64,000 nucleotides of DNA from Methylaequor sp045563055 (GCA_045563055.1 JBJKUR010000008.1:62001-126000); one strand, 5' to 3'. Positions 1 through 9,184 are shown, counted from the stretch's first letter. The notes: generated from the letters alone by a model not told the origin. Numbers and translations are program-made.

Positions 1-1
1 T

Positions 2-358
2 TTTGCAGCTGGTATGAGTGGCGGGATATCATATGTATACCAAAACGTTAGTGCTTTTCAGAAAAAATGTAATCTATCAATGGTAAATATTTTAAAAGTT
101 AAAAAAACCAAGCATGTTCTTCCCGAAAAGATTTTTGATAAGTATAATTTCCTTTTCAATGACGATTTAAGAATAAAAGAAATGTTAAAAAGACATTACA
201 ACTCGACTGGATCAAAGATGGCAAAAAGAATTCTGGAAAATTTTGATGAAGAACTAAATAATTTTGTTAAAGTTTTACCTATGGACTTTGAAAATGTATT
301 ATCAAAAAGAATTGAAAATGATAAAAATTTAAAGGTTGTAAATTTATGGCAAAAGTAA
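2..358 (+). CDS. gltB: Glutamate synthase (NADPH) large subunit, C-terminal end
   Basis: This is the 3' end of gltB, cut by the window edge; the open frame runs back to base 2 and reads FAAGMSGG at its start, so the ATG at 14 is internal. The GMSGG...YVY stretch and the TGS..A..IL ending with a KVLPMDFE tail are typical of the C-terminal beta-helix domain of the large subunit, which moves glutamine-derived ammonia to 2-oxoglutarate. It overlaps gltD by 13 bp, so the two subunits are cotranslated. Function is known from the family; the catalytic domains lie outside the window. Confidence 0.9.
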   Translation, partial: FAAGMSGGISYVYQNVSAFQKKCNLSMVNILKVKKTKHVLPEKIFDKYNFLFNDDLRIKEMLKRHYNSTGSKMAKRILENFDEELNNFVKVLPMDFENVLSKRIENDKNLKVVNLWQK

Positions 359-1794
359 CTGGATTCCTAGAGCACGATAGAGTGGAAAGTTCTTCAGTAT
401 CCCCACAGAAGAGACTAAAAAACTTTGAAGAATTCGTCTTGCCATTCTCAGATGGAGTGTTAAATGAGCAAGCATCTCGATGTATGGACTGTGGAATACC
501 TTATTGTCACGATTCATGCCCAATTAACAATGTAATTCCTGAATGGAATAACTTAGTTTACGAGAGAGATTGGAAATTAGCTTTAAATGTTCTGCATTCA
601 ACAAATAATTTTCCTGAATTTACAAGTAGAATTTGCCCAGCTCCATGTGAGGCTGCTTGTACTTTAAACATTGATGATAGACCGGTAACAATAAAAAGTA
701 TCGAAAGATCAATAATTGACAAAGCTTATGAAAATGGATGGCTTCTACCAGAAATCAATAGTAAAAAAACAAATAAGAAAGTGGCTGTTATTGGTTCAGG
801 TCCAGCAGGCTTAGCTTGTTCTCAGCAATTAGCCAGGGCGGGACATGAAGTAATTTTATATGAAAAAAATGATCGCATCGGTGGATTACTTAGGTATGGT
901 ATTCCAAATTTTAAAATGGAGAAATATTTGATTGATAAGAGAGTGGAGCAAATGAGCAAGGAGGGAGTGAAATTTCAGTGTAATGTGAGAATCGGTGAGG
1001 ATATATCAGTTAATAAAATTCTTAAAGACTTTGATGCAATTGTTCTAGCCTGTGGATCTGAAGAACCTAGAGATTTAAATATTCCTGGAAGGGAACTTAA
1101 AGGGATTCACTTTGCCATGGATTTTTTAACACTTCAAAATAAAATCTGTGAAGGAGATAAAATTAAGTTAGATCCAGAATTTAATGCAAAAAATAAAAAT
1201 GTAGTTGTAATTGGAGGAGGTGACACAGGGTCGGATTGTATTGGAACTTCAAATCGTCAAGGGGCTAATTCCATAACTCAACTTGAGATACTAGATAAAC
1301 CTCCTATCGCGGAGGATAAAATGTTAACTTGGCCTAATTGGCCATTAAAACTTCGAACATCATCGTCTCATGAAGAAGGTGCAAACAGAAACTGGAGTGT
1401 TTCAACCAAGTCATTTGAAGGTGATGGAGAGAAAGTAAGTAGCTTGACTCTTAAAAAAATTGAATGGAATAAAGATTCAGACGGCAGGGTGCAGATGAAA
1501 GAAACTTCTAACAGAGGTTCTGATGTAAAGATTAAAGCGGACCTAGTGTTGCTGGCCATGGGTTTTATTCATCCAGTAAAAGATAAACTTATAAAAGATG
1601 CTGGTATCGAACTGGATGATAGAGGAAATGTAAAAGCCAATGATGATGACTATAAGACTAATGTTAAAAAAGTTTTTGTTTCTGGTGATATGAGAAGAGG
1701 ACAATCCTTAGTTGTCTGGGCTATACGAGAAGGAAGGCAAGTTGCACATAATGTTGATAAATTTTTGATGGGTAGTTCAAAGTTACCACTCTGA
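346..1794 (+). CDS. gltD: Glutamate synthase (NADPH) small subunit
   Basis: The 482-aa protein has the usual GltD length and layout. N-terminal cysteines at about 46, 49, 54 and 58, and a second group near 96-105 (CPAPCEAAC), bind the [4Fe-4S] clusters. An FAD-binding GSGPAG motif sits near residue 150 and an NADPH-binding GGGDTG motif near 290. It feeds electrons from NADPH to GltB. The start overlaps the end of gltB. A perfect A/T hairpin follows the stop, so gltBD probably ends here. Confidence 0.96.
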   Translation: MAKVTGFLEHDRVESSSVSPQKRLKNFEEFVLPFSDGVLNEQASRCMDCGIPYCHDSCPINNVIPEWNNLVYERDWKLALNVLHSTNNFPEFTSRICPAPCEAACTLNIDDRPVTIKSIERSIIDKAYENGWLLPEINSKKTNKKVAVIGSGPAGLACSQQLARAGHEVILYEKNDRIGGLLRYGIPNFKMEKYLIDKRVEQMSKEGVKFQCNVRIGEDISVNKILKDFDAIVLACGSEEPRDLNIPGRELKGIHFAMDFLTLQNKICEGDKIKLDPEFNAKNKNVVVIGGGDTGSDCIGTSNRQGANSITQLEILDKPPIAEDKMLTWPNWPLKLRTSSSHEEGANRNWSVSTKSFEGDGEKVSSLTLKKIEWNKDSDGRVQMKETSNRGSDVKIKADLVLLAMGFIHPVKDKLIKDAGIELDDRGNVKANDDDYKTNVKKVFVSGDMRRGQSLVVWAIREGRQVAHNVDKFLMGSSKLPL

Positions 1795-1804
1795 TAGGTA
1801 TTTA

Positions 1805-1830
1805 AAAATTTAAAACACTTTTTAAATTTT
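1805..1830 (+). terminator. A/T-only hairpin after gltD
   Basis: An 11-bp perfect inverted repeat (AAAATTTAAAA with its complement) surrounds a 4-nt CACT loop, 10 bp after the gltD stop. The stem has no G-C pair, so it is a weak terminator candidate. Confidence 0.4.
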
Positions 1831-1852
1831 AATTTCAAATATATATTTAACC

Positions 1853-2587
1853 ATGAAAGAAAAAATGTCTTTTGTTCTAACAAGTTGTGGGCGATTAGAT
1901 CTTTTAGACAGAACCCTGGATAGTTTTTTTAAATTCAATGATTTTCCTTTAAAAGCTTTACTTCTAACAGAGGACTCAGTCAATAAAGATATATACGATA
2001 AAATTAAAAAGAAATGGTCTGGAAAAATAAAATTCCTTTTTAATAAAAAAAAAAAAGGTCAAATTCAATCAATTGTTGATGCCTATAAATTAATTGACAC
2101 CCCATATATTTTCCATTGTGAAGATGATTGGGTTTATACACGAAAAAATTTTATTAAAGATTCCCTTAAAATTTTAGATTTTGACCCAAAGATTATTCAA
2201 GTATGGTTGGAAAGCAAGGAGAGTGCAAGTAGATTAGATATATTTGATTATGGTCCTTTGATTGAACATAAAGGTATTAGATTTAGAAAAGTTTTTTGCA
2301 AAGAAGGTTGGGAATGGGGGTATTTTTCATTTAGACCAGGTGTTAAAAGGATGAAAGACTATAAATTAATTGGAGGTTATCAAAGATTTAAAAATGAGTT
2401 GGACATTGGGGTGTGCTATAAAAAACATGGCTATTATACTGTGATAATAGAAAAACCAGCTGTAAAGGACATTGGTTTGGATCAAACAATATTTGACCCT
2501 ACAAGGAAGTGGCCTAAAAGAAGAAAAACTAATGCACCAACTGGTTTAAAAAGACTATGGAAGCATTTAAAAAGGTTTAAATTCTAA
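1853..2587 (+). CDS. Glycosyltransferase family 2-like protein
   Basis: This 244-aa soluble protein starts like a GT-A glycosyltransferase (SFVLTSCGR...LLDRTLDSF) and carries an acidic EDDW at residues 90-93, in the place of the metal- and nucleotide-sugar-binding DxD. The C-terminus is basic (KRLWKHLKRF), which suggests a loose membrane association. It stands alone between gltD and a convergent small gene, away from the main glycan island. The sugar donor and acceptor cannot be told from the sequence. Confidence 0.75.
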   Translation: MKEKMSFVLTSCGRLDLLDRTLDSFFKFNDFPLKALLLTEDSVNKDIYDKIKKKWSGKIKFLFNKKKKGQIQSIVDAYKLIDTPYIFHCEDDWVYTRKNFIKDSLKILDFDPKIIQVWLESKESASRLDIFDYGPLIEHKGIRFRKVFCKEGWEWGYFSFRPGVKRMKDYKLIGGYQRFKNELDIGVCYKKHGYYTVIIEKPAVKDIGLDQTIFDPTRKWPKRRKTNAPTGLKRLWKHLKRFKF

Positions 2588-2716
2588 TTATTTGGTAGTT
2601 TTTTGATTTTCGTATTCTTCTAACTTAACCTTATAGTCAGATTCTGATAGCGCATGCCACCCCATACAAAAACCTGTTGGTGATCTACCACACCCACATT
2701 CAGTTTTATTACTCAT
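2588..2716 (-). CDS. 42-aa Cys/His-motif small protein (CDGSH-like)
   Basis: A 42-aa ORF begins with ATG at 2716 after a good GGAGA ribosome-binding site and ends directly against the stop of the convergent glycosyltransferase. It encodes CGCGRSPTGFCMGWH near the N-terminus: two cysteines one residue apart, a third eight residues on, and a His four after that. This resembles the C-x-C...C-x-G-x-H ligand set of CDGSH [2Fe-2S] proteins, one residue shorter before the third Cys. The charged rest (LSESDYKVKLEEYENQ) looks helical. Iron-sulfur binding is inference. Confidence 0.75.
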   Translation of the reverse strand: MSNKTECGCGRSPTGFCMGWHALSESDYKVKLEEYENQKTTK

Positions 2717-2758
2717 TATTATTCTCCAAGTAATATTGTAATTATTAATAAAGAAATT

Positions 2759-3466
2759 TCAAGAATTAAGATTATTAAAAAAAAGTTTTGCGAATTTTTT
2801 TTTTAATATAAGCAAGAAAATAACTAATAAAAATAATAATAACAAAGGTAATAGTAATTTTTGTAAGAGTGCTGATGGATTGAAATCCTCCATCAAAAAT
2901 TCTGACGATTCTATAAAAGTCATCATAATGTAAGTGAATATAAACAGTTGTGGTGTTTCAGCAATAAGAGTTGCTAAAATAAATTTTTTAAGATTCAAGT
3001 CAAAAAAGATACCTGAAAAGTTTTTAATCATGAATGGAACCCCAGGAATGAATCTAAAAACTATGAATAATAAGAAAGAGTTTTGTCTAACCTCTATATT
3101 CTTAATTTTTTTCTTAATTAAGTGATTGAACTTTCTAGCAAATAAATAAGAGAAGGTGCCACCAATTGTAAAAGATATTACTGATAAGATATATCCGTAA
3201 TACCCAAACGCAAGGATAGCAAGAATCAAGACTGGAGAAATGATCCCTAAAAAGAAGATCCAAAATATTGAAAATATAAAATAAATAAAAGCAAACAACA
3301 TTGGATGACGATCAACATAATTTTTATGAACTAGATATTCCTCCAAGAGAATAGTTTTAAGATCCAAACTAAAAATATTGTATTTAGTAAATATATAAAA
3401 AGTAATTGTTACTATAAAAAAACAAATCATTAAAATAATTTTTTTTTTAAACTTTAATTTTTTCAT
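2759..3466 (-). CDS. TVP38/TMEM64 (VTT-domain) membrane protein
   Basis: A 235-aa protein with about five to six hydrophobic segments. The GGTFSYLFARKF and FRFIPGVPFMIKNFSG stretches are hallmarks of the VTT/DedA-like (SNARE-associated) domain, found in inner-membrane proteins linked to lipid scrambling or transport and membrane homeostasis. A polybasic N-terminus (KKLKFKKK) precedes the first helix. It is a single gene; a second VTT protein lies at 4471. Substrate unknown. Confidence 0.85.
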   Translation of the reverse strand: MKKLKFKKKIILMICFFIVTITFYIFTKYNIFSLDLKTILLEEYLVHKNYVDRHPMLFAFIYFIFSIFWIFFLGIISPVLILAILAFGYYGYILSVISFTIGGTFSYLFARKFNHLIKKKIKNIEVRQNSFLLFIVFRFIPGVPFMIKNFSGIFFDLNLKKFILATLIAETPQLFIFTYIMMTFIESSEFLMEDFNPSALLQKLLLPLLLLFLLVIFLLILKKKFAKLFFNNLNS

Positions 3467-3664
3467 TTATTCAAGTATTTACGATTACCTTAGTGTTTTC
3501 ATATGAATACAAACTGCATATTCTTCTGTATTTTTAAATTATATGTGGCTTTAAATTATCTTTATGTATTGTTGGCATGACATTTTATTTTCCGTATTTT
3601 AATTTCATTAAATATTTAAATTATTGAAAATAGTATTAACAAAATGTATTAAGTATGACATTTT

Positions 3665-4297
3665 TTAAATATTTTTTTTTTTAATCTCTCTTATAACATC
3701 ATATCTAAAGTCCTTCTGCGCTTTACTTACAGAAAAAATAAGAACAGAAATATTTTTTTTGATTATTTTTTTATCACTAATTCCTAATTCAAAACTTTTA
3801 TATAATAAAAAAATTAAATCAATTCTAGCTTCATAGGTCCTTGACAAAACAACTTGTTTATTTACTTCCCATAGTTGGTTGACTTGATCTAAACGAAATA
3901 TGTAATCTTTATAATTTAACTTATCAATATATGACCAATGGACAATACAATTTTCTATAATTTCATTGGAATGCCTTTTGAGCCGGTCGTCTTCTTCAAA
4001 AAGTTTTTGTAGAATTAAAAAAAAACTGTATGCAAAAGAATTTATCTCTATTCTCTGAAGTTTTTCGAATTTCTTATTGAAGAGTATTTTATAAAGTTCG
4101 TTGTGCAAAATTTTTATTTTTTTTTTAAAGGGTTGGTTAAATAAAATTTCAATAGACATGACTGTAAGAAAGAAACTCAATGAAAATAAAACTTCATTCT
4201 TTGTTTTAGATTTGTTAAATATTAATTTAGGATCAAAGCTATCGGGGTTAAATTTCTTGCGCCATATTCTTACATCATCTATTTTTGAATTGACCAT
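3665..4297 (-). CDS. Hypothetical protein
   Basis: A 210-aa, basic, probably alpha-helical protein without signal peptide, clear membrane segment or motif that I recognise. It contains amphipathic helices (EILFNQPFKKKIKILHNELYK) and many Tyr/Phe/Trp residues (ENCIVHWSYIDKL). It is divergent from the YqaA-type gene at 4471 and lies 198 bp upstream of the VTT gene at 3466, on the same strand. Codon use matches the neighbours, so it is probably a real gene. Confidence 0.55.
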   Translation of the reverse strand: MVNSKIDDVRIWRKKFNPDSFDPKLIFNKSKTKNEVLFSLSFFLTVMSIEILFNQPFKKKIKILHNELYKILFNKKFEKLQRIEINSFAYSFFLILQKLFEEDDRLKRHSNEIIENCIVHWSYIDKLNYKDYIFRLDQVNQLWEVNKQVVLSRTYEARIDLIFLLYKSFELGISDKKIIKKNISVLIFSVSKAQKDFRYDVIREIKKKNI

Positions 4298-4470
4298 AAT
4301 AAAGTTTAGAATTGGAAATTAATAGTTGTCAATATATGCACTTGATAAATCCATTCTATTAGACTAGTCAATAATAACATTATAATTAACATTTTTGTTT
4401 TATTTATGATAAATCTTATTAAATTCGTCTATTTTTGAAATAAGAAAATATCAAATGCGATAATGGCAAT

Positions 4471-5049
4471 ATGAACGACAAACGAAGTAAAATATTCCAA
4501 AAAATATTAGAAATTTGTAGCAGGAAGAAATCTAGATTTGTACTTTATTTAATATCATTCTTTGAGTCGATTTTTTTCCCTGTTCCTACAGACCCCTTTT
4601 TAATACCTTACATATTAGCTGAAAATAAATTCTTAAGGCTGGCTATCAATGTAACATTCTTTTCAGTCTTAGGAGGAATTATTACCTATATGATTGGAAC
4701 AATTCTTTGGGATAATATATTTCCGATAATGATTAATTATTTCCCAAATATATCGAACCATATTGAGAACTTTCAAGAAGACTTTTATGAATTTGGTTAT
4801 TTAATGATTATTATCGGAGGTTTTTCACCATTCCCATTTAAAGTTACATGTCTGGCCTCAGGGATCTTAAACATTAATTTTATAATATTTATAATTCTTA
4901 GTGGATTATCAAGAGGAATTAGATTTATTTTAATTTCATATTTAATTTATAAATACGGTAGATCATCAATTAGTTTTATTAAAAAAAACATTTTATTAAT
5001 TACATTACTAATAATCCTCATATCTGTGATTATACTTTATTTAAGATGA
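4471..5049 (+). CDS. yqaA: YqaA-family (DedA/VTT) membrane protein
   Basis: A 192-aa multi-helix membrane protein. The ES-IFFPVPTDPFLIPYILA stretch near residue 31 and the GGIITYMIG turn match the YqaA branch of the DedA/VTT superfamily, and the later GGFSPFPFKVTCLASG is the second conserved re-entrant element. Members are inner-membrane proteins of uncertain transport role. It ends about 510 bp before the next gene. Confidence 0.85.
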   Translation: MNDKRSKIFQKILEICSRKKSRFVLYLISFFESIFFPVPTDPFLIPYILAENKFLRLAINVTFFSVLGGIITYMIGTILWDNIFPIMINYFPNISNHIENFQEDFYEFGYLMIIIGGFSPFPFKVTCLASGILNINFIIFIILSGLSRGIRFILISYLIYKYGRSSISFIKKNILLITLLIILISVIILYLR

Positions 5050-5561
5050 TTTTAAGATGATAAGAGTTTTATATTTGTGTAATAATAAATTCACACAGTT
5101 ATGATTTTTATATCTTTATAGAAATTACAAAAAAATTTAGATTTATATTAATGACAGATACTGAACTTGTTAACGGATTTGATTTTAAATAAATTTTATA
5201 ATACTGATTTAAGCAAATAATTAAAAAATATCGGACTCAAACCTATACAACCCGAAATATGGTGCGTTCAGGAGTTTAATTATTGTTGTATATACACATA
5301 ACAATAATTTAATTTTAAGTTCAAAGTTGCTCAATTCTCTCTATTTACTGATTGATCGATTTAAGTAAAACAAATTAAAATAAAAATTCATACATAATAC
5401 ATAAGTATATATTATAGAAGTTATTAATTAGAGTAATAAGATTACAATAAATCATGAATGGAAAAAATATTATAAGATAAATAATTTACTAAAAATAAAT
5501 AATTTAATTTTTAGAATTATGATAAGTTATTTTGTAATGAACTAAATTCTAAAGAGGAAAA
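5050..5561. other. Long AT-rich intergenic region
   Basis: These 512 bp hold no convincing gene on either strand; the longest in-frame ATG ORF I tried (from 5151) has 13 codons. Two points stand out. First, bases 5278-5309 form a perfect 10-bp inverted repeat (AATTATTGTT/AACAATAATT, 12-nt loop). Second, a relatively GC-richer patch at 5230-5275 contains TCGGACTCAAAC, which also occurs in the decayed tRNA-Leu copy at 44842, and then a CAACCCGAA and GTGCGTTCAGGAG stretch. The patch could be an RNA remnant; I cannot assign it. Confidence 0.4.
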
Positions 5562-6419
5562 ATGATGAATATTTCGAACTCAACTTATAAATATATAATT
5601 GGCGGTATTGTCATCATAACTTTTTTATTTCTACTTATGTCAAAATTTGGAAAAAATGAAAAGGTTGTATTGAACGAAAATATAAAGCCAGATACTTTGG
5701 AAAAAAATGAGGAGGATATATCTTCCAATATGATTTCAAATGAAAAACCTGATGTAAGTGGAATGGATAATAAACAGAAAAAAAAAACCGATGACAGCAA
5801 CCTAAGTAATACAAAGAAGATTAAAGAAGATAAAAAGAAAGAAGTAAAAATTAAACAGAATGATAAAAAAATAAAACAAAAAACAAGAACAAACTTTTTT
5901 ATTGATCCAGTTCAGACTGTTAATGAATTACACAAAGGTTTGGAAGAAATTAATTTTGACAACAGAGTTAATAGTTTAAATGAAATTAAAAGATTAGTAA
6001 AAAGAACTTATAATAGCGGAAAGATGACTAAAATGATTATTGGAAAAGATTGGATGAAAATTGAAGATAAAAAAAAGGGTGAGTTGATAGAAGTTATGGA
6101 AGAGTATATAGCAAATAACTATATTGCCAGGTTCTCAAAATTAAAAAAAGTAAGTTTTGAAAATAAAAGTTCAAAAAAAATTCAGGCAGATTTTAAAATT
6201 GTCAGTACGTTACTCAAACTAAAAATGGACAACGTAAATATTGATTATTTATTATCAAAGAAAAATGGTGAATGGAAAATTTTTGATGTTATACTTGATA
6301 ATTCTATTAGTGAAGTGGCAACAAAGAAATCCGAATTCAGTAACTACGTTAATGAAAAAAATATCGATAAATTAATCAGCGCTTTAAAAAAAAAAAATAG
6401 TCAATTAAAATTAAATTGA
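5562..6419 (+). CDS. MlaC/Ttg2D-like protein with membrane anchor and Lys-rich linker
   Basis: Residues about 10-27 form one membrane helix with no cleavage site apparent. A roughly 80-residue charged linker rich in Lys follows, then an MlaC-type domain from about residue 108 (DPVQTVNELHKGL ... KMIIGKDWMKI ... YIANNYIARFSKL ... NGEWKIFDVILDNSIS). MlaC proteins carry phospholipids across the periplasm between outer-membrane MlaA and the inner-membrane MlaFED complex. No mla partner genes are nearby. A GAGG ribosome-binding site precedes the two adjacent ATG codons at 5562 and 5565. The tethered form is unusual. Confidence 0.75.
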   Translation: MMNISNSTYKYIIGGIVIITFLFLLMSKFGKNEKVVLNENIKPDTLEKNEEDISSNMISNEKPDVSGMDNKQKKKTDDSNLSNTKKIKEDKKKEVKIKQNDKKIKQKTRTNFFIDPVQTVNELHKGLEEINFDNRVNSLNEIKRLVKRTYNSGKMTKMIIGKDWMKIEDKKKGELIEVMEEYIANNYIARFSKLKKVSFENKSSKKIQADFKIVSTLLKLKMDNVNIDYLLSKKNGEWKIFDVILDNSISEVATKKSEFSNYVNEKNIDKLISALKKKNSQLKLN

Positions 6420-6702
6420 AACCAAGTCAGGTAAAGCACCTATGGTTTACGTAAAGTATAATTCTTGTGAATCTCTTGAAACAACCAGAAAACCTCAATA
6501 AATCTACCGTATAATTATTAAATCTATTTTTGTATATCTAAGATTATGTTATGTTGATAAATATTAACAAAGTCAATGGAATAATTTTTAGGTTTTTTCT
6601 AATGAAAAGATTTTTTCAAGCTTTACAAATTATCTAAAATTTAATTAATTTGATTATGAAAGTTAAGAAAATATTAAAACGAATATTTAATTAAATAAAT
6701 TC
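6420..6702. other. AT-rich gap before the first neuB/legI
   Basis: No ORF longer than about 20 codons from ATG is visible and no RNA motif is recognised. The gap likely holds the promoter for legI at 6703, but no clear -10/-35 pair stands out. Confidence 0.4.
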
Positions 6703-7779
6703 ATGTTCAATAAAAATCATACATTTTTAATTGCAGAGGGCGGCGTCAATCATAATGGAAAAGTTAAAAATGCATATGAATTAATAGATATAGCGTCAGA
6801 TTCAGGGGTAGATGCAATCAAATTCCAAACGTTTAAGGCTGAGAATATTTGTACCAGGCACGCGCCAAAAGCTTACTACCAAACCAAAACTGATAAAAAT
6901 GATACCCAATTTAATATGTTAAAAAAACTGGAATTAAATTTTCAGCAATTTAAGGATCTTGCAAACTATGCAAAAAAAAAGAAAATAATTTTTTTATCCA
7001 CTCCGTTTGATACAAAAAGTGTCGATTACTTGGTTGATGAATTGAAAGTTGAGGCGATAAAAATACCTTCCGGTGAAATAAATAACTTTGAATTAATTGA
7101 TCATATCAGTAAAAAAAAAGTTCCGGTAATATTATCATCAGGAGCCTCCAACATAGAAGAAATTTCAATTGCACTTAATTTATTGATGAAAGGTAAAAAA
7201 CTAGGAAGAAATCTCAAAAATAATAAATTCCTAAATAAAGATATTAAGACAAATAAAAATTTAGCTGTTTTGCACTGTGTAAGTGAATATCCTGCTCCAA
7301 TTGAAGAGGCTAATATAAGATGCATCAATCTTTTGAAAGAGAAATTTGGATGGAATATTGGATATTCAGATCACTGTATGGGTCTTGCGGCTTCTATCTC
7401 CGCAGTTTTTTTGGGAGCTACGATTATTGAAAAACATATTACGATTAATAGAGAAATGGAAGGTCCAGACCACTTTGCATCCATAGAGCCAGATGAATTA
7501 AATTTACTAGTTAAGACGATTAGAGATTTAAAGCCTTCGCTTGGAAAACCAAAAAAAATGGTTACTCAATCAGAAAAAAAAAATAGAAAAGTAATAAGAA
7601 GATCATTAGTTGCGAGTAAAAAAATAACAAAAGGTGATCTATTCGATTTTAATAATTTGACAACCAAACGTCCAGCATTAGGAATTGAGGCGTCGCGTTT
7701 TTTTGAATATATTGGTCAGAAAGCTTTAAGAGATTATGTAAGGGATGAGATTATCAATCAGAAATTAAATAAGAAATAG
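6703..7779 (+). CDS. legI: Nonulosonic acid synthase (NeuB/LegI family), first copy
   Basis: A 358-aa NeuB-family enzyme that condenses phosphoenolpyruvate with a 6-carbon amino sugar to give a nine-carbon sialic-type acid. The TIM-barrel part shows IAEGGVNHNG, VDAIKFQTF, LSTPFD, IKIPSGE and GYSDHCMG, and EKHIT closes the barrel. The C-terminal SAF (antifreeze-like) domain starts near residue 300 (RRSLVASKKI). It converges with the minus-strand leg operon 16 bp away. LegI rather than sialic acid synthase is inferred from the LegB/LegC/LegG neighbours. Confidence 0.9.
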   Translation: MFNKNHTFLIAEGGVNHNGKVKNAYELIDIASDSGVDAIKFQTFKAENICTRHAPKAYYQTKTDKNDTQFNMLKKLELNFQQFKDLANYAKKKKIIFLSTPFDTKSVDYLVDELKVEAIKIPSGEINNFELIDHISKKKVPVILSSGASNIEEISIALNLLMKGKKLGRNLKNNKFLNKDIKTNKNLAVLHCVSEYPAPIEEANIRCINLLKEKFGWNIGYSDHCMGLAASISAVFLGATIIEKHITINREMEGPDHFASIEPDELNLLVKTIRDLKPSLGKPKKMVTQSEKKNRKVIRRSLVASKKITKGDLFDFNNLTTKRPALGIEASRFFEYIGQKALRDYVRDEIINQKLNKK

Positions 7780-7795
7780 AAATTTACAACTATAA

Positions 7796-8476
7796 TTATT
7801 TTTTCATTATAAATTTTTCACTATGAATTTTTATTCTAAGAGGATGAGAACTAGTATGAAAAGCTCTCACTCTTTTTTGGAGTTCGGTTTTACTGATGTT
7901 TCTGTTGATTTCTTGAAAATTGTCTACTTCGCTTATTTTTGTTTTTTTCTTTGACCAAGTAACATCTTTATTTTTTGTAGCCATCTCTTTAACATATTTA
8001 TGACCATCCGCTTTAAGCGTATTAGTAAACTCTATAAAAGATTTTAAAAGTAATTCATGAGTTTTTTTTAAAAGACTATCTAAATTATCTTTAGGTTCAA
8101 TTTTTAAATTTTTAGTTAAGATAATATCACCATCATCAACACGTCTATTCATTAAATGTATGGTAATTCCAAACTTTTCATCATTATTATATAAAGCAAA
8201 ATTTAACCCTCCAGATCCTGGATAAGAGGGTGGTGCAGGGTGAAAATTAATTGAATAATGACGTGGTAATTTTAGCAATGTATCAGGAAGAATAAAATAG
8301 CTTCGATGACATAAAATATAATCTAAATCTGAATCTGATATTCTTTTAAGTTTTTCACCTCTTTTATTTGACCAAATAACTGAAATATCAAAGTTTAAAT
8401 TATTCAAGTGTTCTAAACACTTCATTGAATAGTAGTCATTTTTCCTACCAAAGAATAAAATTTTTAATTTTTTCAT
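7796..8476 (-). CDS. Formyltransferase-fold protein (10-formyl-THF dependent), NxH type
   Basis: A 226-aa protein of the methionyl-tRNA/sugar formyltransferase fold. It keeps the catalytic triad: N-F-H in SINFHPAPPSYPGSGG and Asp in RVDDGDII. The C-terminal part is short and does not look like the tRNA-binding domain of Fmt. It is the last gene of the seven-gene leg operon, 16 bp after the CMP-sugar synthetase, so a sugar amine is the likely formyl acceptor (inference). The acceptor position is unknown. Confidence 0.75.
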   Translation of the reverse strand: MKKLKILFFGRKNDYYSMKCLEHLNNLNFDISVIWSNKRGEKLKRISDSDLDYILCHRSYFILPDTLLKLPRHYSINFHPAPPSYPGSGGLNFALYNNDEKFGITIHLMNRRVDDGDIILTKNLKIEPKDNLDSLLKKTHELLLKSFIEFTNTLKADGHKYVKEMATKNKDVTWSKKKTKISEVDNFQEINRNISKTELQKRVRAFHTSSHPLRIKIHSEKFIMKK

Positions 8477-8492
8477 CTCTATATCTTATCAT

Positions 8493-9179
8493 TTATATTT
8501 CCATTAGATATTTTGCGTATTCGAAATCTTCAATATAGTCAATATCTATTGACTCTTTTTTATCCATTATTAGTGGTAGAGATTTATTCTTTATAATGAA
8601 TTTTTTGAATTTTAAAAATTTATTTACGTATGTTGTGTAAATGGCACCATTAATTTTATAATTCTTTTTCAATATTTTATTTAATTTAGGGTTAACTAAG
8701 TCTTCTATAAATCCGTTATTATTTATGAGCTTACACCAACTTATATGAAAATTATTTTCTACCATTCCAATCACTGAGAATACTTCAGTCTTTGACTCTA
8801 ACATTTCTATGGATTTATCTATACTTCGAGAGGTTCTCATGGGACTTGTGGGTTGCAACAAAATTAATATTTCGTATTTGTTTATTTTATTGAGCTTGTT
8901 GAGTGTAAATATCATTACATCTTCAGTTGAAGAAGAATCAGTTGCAAATTTTTTTGGCCTTAAAAAAGGAACGTCAGCACCAAACTGCTTACCTATTTTG
9001 GCTATTTCTGGAGATTCTGTAGATAGAATAACTTTATCTATATACTTTGAGTTCAAAGCAGCCTTGATTGACCAATAAATCATGGGCTTACTATTTATTT
9101 TTAAAAGGTTTTTATTTTTTAATCTCTTACTACCTTTCCTGGCTGGTATTATGGCAACAATGCGTTTGGTGTTTATCAT
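8493..9179 (-). CDS. legF: CMP-nonulosonic acid synthetase (NeuA/LegF family), first copy
   Basis: A 228-aa cytidylyltransferase. The N-terminal IIPARKGSKRLKNKN motif binds CTP, and LLQPTSPMRT and the late IDIDYIEDFEYA match the NeuA/LegF/PseF family. It activates the nine-carbon acid as its CMP ester for glycosyl transfer. It sits 5 bp after the PIG-L gene and belongs to the minus-strand operon that starts with legB. LegF is chosen by context; sequence alone does not fix which acid is used. Confidence 0.88.
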   Translation of the reverse strand: MINTKRIVAIIPARKGSKRLKNKNLLKINSKPMIYWSIKAALNSKYIDKVILSTESPEIAKIGKQFGADVPFLRPKKFATDSSSTEDVMIFTLNKLNKINKYEILILLQPTSPMRTSRSIDKSIEMLESKTEVFSVIGMVENNFHISWCKLINNNGFIEDLVNPKLNKILKKNYKINGAIYTTYVNKFLKFKKFIIKNKSLPLIMDKKESIDIDYIEDFEYAKYLMEI

Positions 9180-9184
9180 GAAAC

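Noticed and set aside
5151..5192. Small ORF in the 5050-5561 gap
   Set aside because: It has only 13 codons and no ribosome-binding site.
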